Below, piece by piece: positions 59,865 to 64,000 of a stretch of DNA of 64,000 nucleotides. Numbering within the stretch: the first letter of the stretch is position 1; each line of letters opens with the position of its first letter. The stretch is from NCBI GenBank assembly GCA_037576215.1, contig JBANDB010000005.1, positions 3,286,001-3,350,000 of the forward strand, written 5' to 3'. The DNA comes from Armillaria gallica (lineage: Eukaryota; Basidiomycota; Agaricomycetes; Agaricales; Physalacriaceae). A model generated the notes under the pieces. That model saw only the letters and a list, made by a program, of their open reading frames with translations, made no database searches and was not told where the DNA came from. Position numbers and translations under genes: made by a program.

Positions 59865-62800
59865 TTATGGGATTTCTGTTGGTTTGTATGGCGATTTCAA
59901 ATATGTCAAAGGGTTGTCATTGCCGCCAAGCCAATCCCAGTCTAGCTGTTGGTCGTACCAAACTTTTTGCCCAGTGAATGGGTCCATATAGGACTGCCAA
60001 TCTCCTGTCTCATGTTCGGTACGATTCACCTTTTGCGCGAGGTATTCGTCCACAAGTTCTTCCATGTCCATGTCGTCTTCCTTTACCCAGCTGTTCGATT
60101 CTGGTCCATATCCTTTCCATTTGATGAAGTAGTCTGTGACCCAGTGCCATGGTTCCCCAGCCTTTCCTCAGACCTTTTGGTCTCTACTGTCGAGTACTTG
60201 CTCAATTTTGTAGTGCTCCTCCCCGTCAATAAGATCGGGTGGTGGTGGAGGCGGCTGTTCCTGGTTAGGAAATGCGGGTGGCGTGTAAGGCGTCAGGAGG
60301 GATTCATTGAATACTGGATGGATACGCCAGCCTGGTGGGAGTTTTAATTTGTATGCTGAAGCTCCGACTTTGGCGATGATAGGAAATGGGCCTGTTCGTT
60401 TATCTGCGAGTTTTTTCTTCGGATGTGGGAGCGCCAGGTTGGTCGTGTTGAGCCAAACTTTGTCTCCCACCGAGTATTCAACTGCAGGTTGTTTCTTTTT
60501 GTTGTATTGGGCTTTCATCTGATCGGTGGCTTTCTTGAGTGCTTGCTTTGCTTCAGCATGGATTTTCTGCATTTGTGAAATGAATGTGTTTGAGGCCAGT
60601 GTTCGGAAGGGTGCTCGGGGTTTTGCACCAGGGAGAAGGTCAGCATTATAGCCGTAGTTAATCTCGAAGGGACTTTTGCCTGTAGCGGAGTGGGTGCGGT
60701 TATTGTGAGCGAAAGCCATGAGAGAGAGCCATTCAACCCAGTCGTTCTGGCAGTGATTGATGAAGATCCGGAGGTATTTTTCAACCTCCTGATTGACTCG
60801 TTCAGTCTGACCATCAGTTTGTGGGTGATAGGCGGTGGATATGTTTGCCTTGATTTGAAGCAAGTCATAAAGGTCTTTCATGAACTTGGATACGAACACG
60901 GTGCCCCGGTCAGAGATGATGACCTGAGGCATTCCATGTCTAGCATATACTTCGTCTCGTAGGATCTTGGCCCACCCTTTCGATGACATCTCTGTTGTAC
61001 ATGCGACAGGTATGATTTCCTTAGAGAAGTGGTCAACGATCATTAGGATTGCATCAAAACCGTTGCTCTTTGGTAAACCAGTCACCATATCGACGGAGAT
61101 ATGAGTCCATGGTTGAGATGGGATCGCGTTTGGATGAAGCGGCGCTGCTTTCGGTTGCATGCTCGACTTGGTTCGTTGACATGTCTTGCAGCCGCGGAGG
61201 TAGTCCTCTATGTCTTTTTTCATCCTGGGCCACCAATATTCTCATAAGACGAGTTCTTTAGTCTTTTCTATGCCAGGATGTCCCGCTGTGATGTGGTCGT
61301 GAACTTGTGTGATTATTTCACCTCGTAACACGTGGTCAGAAGGAACGTAAATGCGGGAGTCATAATAGATCAGCCCGTCATCCATTTTCAGTCCTCGGTC
61401 ATAGTTAAGGGAAGTCACAATGTTTTTGTCCCATCGGTGGTGGTTGAGTGTGGCTTGCTTTATCTTGGAATGGGTTTCTTCAATAGTGGGCATGACTAGT
61501 GCCCAGAAGTGCTCGGGTTTGAGGACGATAACCTCATCGTTGTCCTCCTTTCCTTGCTCATGATCTGCTCTGCGACTGAGTAAGTCAGCCTTTTTGTTCG
61601 CTGTTCCCGATTTATGATGGAGCATGAAATGGTATTCGGCAAGCTCAGTTACCCAACGTGCTTGGCATCGGTTTAGCTTCTGGGGTTTTTGGAAATACTG
61701 GAGGTTTTGATGATCCATCCAGATTTCGAAATCCTGTGCCGCTCTCATTAGATAGTGTCTCCACTCGTCGAGCGCGAGCATGATTGCGAGTAGTTCTTTG
61801 TCATAAATTTCGTAATTTCGTTCCGTAACTGTGAGGGATTTGAACAGAAATGCGACTGGGTGCCATTTTCCATCTTGTTCCTGTGACAGTACAGCGCCGA
61901 TCGCTCCCTCACTTGTGTCCACCTCTACGTGGAATTTGCCTTCCTCGGTGGGTATTGCTAGTACCACTTCTTTGGCCAACAGTCTTTTTAACTCCTCGAA
62001 TGCGTCCTGTTGCGCTTTTCCCCATTTCCATGGATTGTTTCCTGTTAGCTGGGTCATCGGTTTGATGACCTTGCTGTATCCTTTGATGAAACATTGATAG
62101 AAATTGGTAAAGCCTAAGAACGACTGGAGTTGTACTTTCTTGACTGGCACAGGCCACTCCGCTATCCCTGCGATTTTGACTGGATCCATTCGGATGCTTC
62201 CTTCACTGATGATGACTCCGAGGTACTCTGTTTCCAAGGTTTTGAACTCGCACTTCTCTGCTTTAAGGAAGAGCTTGTTCTTTCAGAGGAGTCTTAGGAC
62301 TTCGTGCGTGATGCGGCGATGCTCCTCCCTGGTCTTGGACATGATGAGGATGTCGTCGAGATACACGGTGATGGCACCTGATGCAATGAGATTTTTAAAT
62401 ATGTCATTCATCATCCATTGGAAGGTAGCAGGCGAATTGGTGAGCCCGAAGAACATAACTGTGGGTTCGAATAACCCTCAATTGGTTCTGAATGCTGCCT
62501 TCCACTCGTTGCCACTCTTGATGCGCACGTTGTTGTATCCCCACCGGACATCAAGCTTGGAAAAATACTTGGCACCCCGCAATTTGTCCATTAGTTCTGA
62601 GATAAGCGGAAGCAGATAATGGTTTTTAATCATCATCTCATTGAGCTTCCGATAATCTTGGACTGGTCACAGCTTGCCATCCTTCTTTTTAATGAAGAAG
62701 AATGGTGAAGCCATGGGTGACTTGGATGGTCGTATTCATCCACTCGAGAGGTTCTCATCTAAGAACTTGTTGAGTTCCGCTTGCTCGTTTCTGTTCAAAG

Positions 62801-63554
62801 GGTAGACTTTGCAATCTAGATTGGCGCTTGCATTTGGAGTGAGTTTGATGGCATGGTCCCACGTCTTTGGGTCAGGGAGTTTATCAAAACTGTCTTTGTC
62901 AAACAGATTGTTGAAATCCCAACACCATTCTGGGACCATTTCTTCGAACATTTTGGTCTCTTTGTCTGCGTTGGCCGCAGCGGCTAAGTCATTGGCGTGA
63001 TGTGCCTGTATGAGAATAGCCCACATGAAATCTATTGCGAGAATGGTATCTCCCTCCTCCAGCTCTTTGTCCCACTTGTCGTCAGGATCTGCATCGGGTA
63101 GTATGAATGGGTTCCTGCGGCATTCGCACCGTGCAAACGTTAACCCTCCTGTCTTCCAGCTGATGATCGGATTATGCCAGGCTAACCAATCGTGACTGAG
63201 GAAGATTTCTTTATCACCGAGATCTGTTATGGCTAGATCTATTCGTTCAGAATGATCCCCGATTTTAAGTTCGATCTCGGCGTATTTGGTGATTGATCCT
63301 CCTGAGTTCTTGGTTCCGTTGGCATTATAGACCAGGATTGGGGCGGCTGTTGGTCAAGTCGGGATGTTGTGTTGTTTAACGAATTTTTGATTGATGGCGC
63401 TGCTGGTGCATCCGCTGTCTACCAACGCAGTTGTCGAGATATTGGGAAGCGTTCCTGGTGCCCCGAGAATGACGGTGATAACCAGGTCTTTCCCTTTATC
63501 GCTGATGAGCCTAGACTTCCGTGGCAACGGCAACACCCAAAACTCGGTGAGAGC
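59865..63554 (-). pseudogene. Ty3/gypsy chromovirus Pol: protease, RT, RNase H, integrase, chromodomain
   Basis: One frame of about 1,225 codons ends at a TAA at 59865. Domains in order are: aspartic protease (ALVDSGCTSSAI, 63430-63399); RT (SKSPMASPFFFIKKKDGKL, DYRKLNE, catalytic VYLDDIL at about 62352-62366); RNase H (VDTSEGAIGAVLSQ, then YEIYDKELLAI); integrase zinc region (HDHITAGHPG...CKTCQRTK) and DDE core (ISVDMVTGLP, ISDRGTVFVSKF, HPQTDGQTERVNQEVEKYLR); GPFPIIAKVG; and a chromodomain (HYKIEQVLDSR then WVTDYFIKWKGYGPESNSW). Seven stops interrupt it, all TGA in frame: 63354, 62736, 62667, 62478, 62283, 61242 and 60168. No frameshift occurs. Gag is absent: the frame meets a TAA at 63555. 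It copies and integrates a retroelement, with the chromodomain steering insertion to heterochromatin. Recently active, now inactive in this copy. Confidence 0.93.
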
Positions 63555-63566
63555 TTAGGCAATTAA

Positions 63567-64000
63567 TGTAGCAACACAGCAATCAAGGCAATGTGTTTGC
63601 GAGTGGTTCGGTGCACCTCCGTGTGGTCAATTCCTCAATAACACAAGATACACTGCGACTTTCAGTCAGCGAAGTAGTACTCTTGGTCAAGGAGTACTAA
63701 TAGACGTTGGCTGTAAGCCAGGAAGGATCTTGATAAACAAGATGGGACGGAATCTGGTATGACTTGAATACCAAGAAACCATGATAGAAACTGTGAAAAT
63801 GATCTAGAGACCATGAAAATGGGTCTTTAAATCGTAGGGATGCTCTAGAAATCGTAGCAATGCGCTAGAAATCGTAGCAACGGTCGAGAAAACGTGGGGA
63901 GGGACTGGAAAACATGGGAAGGGACTGGAAAACGTTGCGATGCGATAGAAATCGTGGGGGAGGATGAGTAATCGTGTGGAAGGACTGGTAATCGTAGCAA
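63567..64000. repeat. Possible nested LTR start and 20-bp tandem array
   Basis: Just beyond the broken gypsy frame the sequence changes to TGTAGCAACACAGCAATC, which could be the start of another LTR running off the window. From about 63781 a 20-base unit of the type CTAGAAATCGTAGCAATGCG repeats about eleven times to the last base, with the core GAAATCGTAGCAA or GAAAACGTGGGGA. CpG is preserved in the repeats. No coding frame is present. Whether the array is part of an LTR, a gag-upstream leader or an independent minisatellite cannot be decided here. Confidence 0.55.

Noticed and set aside
60307..60962. Plus-strand frames over the gypsy pol (60307-60522, 60690-60962, 62104-62619)
   Set aside because: They are antisense shadows of the pol frame.
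63781..64000. Telomeric or centromeric satellite
   Set aside because: The unit is 20 bases with no TTAGGG-type core, and the array is too short to infer chromosome position.

Overview
The window looks like nuclear DNA of a filamentous basidiomycete fungus (Agaricomycete), most of it an old transposon graveyard. The evidence is: introns of about 50-58 bp with GT..AG ends; Agaricomycete families (a seven-transmembrane membrane protein, F-box/LRR proteins with a coiled-coil leader, a NACHT-ankyrin STAND protein, a chromodomain Ty3/gypsy element, an 'integrase core' DDE element); and AT-rich, strongly CpG-poor DNA in which most old reading frames carry stop codons that single C-to-T or G-to-A transitions would explain.

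Layout. 1-2.6 kb: a minus-strand NACHT-ankyrin gene running off the left edge, with at least six in-frame stops. 2.6-10.4 kb: unrecognised, partly coding-like and then very AT-rich DNA. 10.39-11.74 kb (+): the best-preserved gene in the window, a six-exon seven-TM protein. 12.3-14.0 kb: a 1.7 kb repeat whose inverted partner lies at 50.0-51.7 kb. 15.1-16.3 kb: ten copies of the palindrome ACTAGT. 16.7-17.6 kb: a RecQ-like helicase scrap abutting a repeat that recurs at 58.4-59.1 kb. 21.8-24.8 kb: a Ser/Thr-rich open frame and a local duplication. 27-31 kb: a MARVEL-like membrane protein and decayed frames. 32.7-34.3 kb: LTR-like noncoding DNA. 34.4-36.0 kb: a decayed Ser/Pro-rich ORF. 37.5-39.1, 47.0-48.2 and 52.8-53.9 kb: three F-box/LRR relics. 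41.5-42.2 and 52.3-52.7 kb: three short elements with terminal inverted repeats. 45-46 kb: an RNase H-type retroelement tail. 48.7-49.1 kb: a possible MULE-like fragment. 54.9-56.7 kb: a DDE 'integrase core' element.

The right end (about 59.1-63.55 kb, minus) is a much younger chromodomain Ty3/gypsy element. Its pol frame (protease, RT, RNase H, integrase, chromodomain) is continuous over about 1,225 codons apart from seven stops, all TGA, as expected from CGA-to-TGA deamination. Its CpG density is far higher than in the surrounding DNA. Gag is missing; the frame ends at 63555 next to an unrelated sequence that passes into a 20-bp tandem array running off the right edge.

I found no operon-like or defence-like gene cluster. 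The possibly undescribed items are repeat families (the 1.7 kb inverted pair, the ACTAGT cluster, the short TIR elements), a decayed family sharing a CPAMAH motif, and the chromovirus C-terminus. Assignments to named families rest on motif recognition without database searches.
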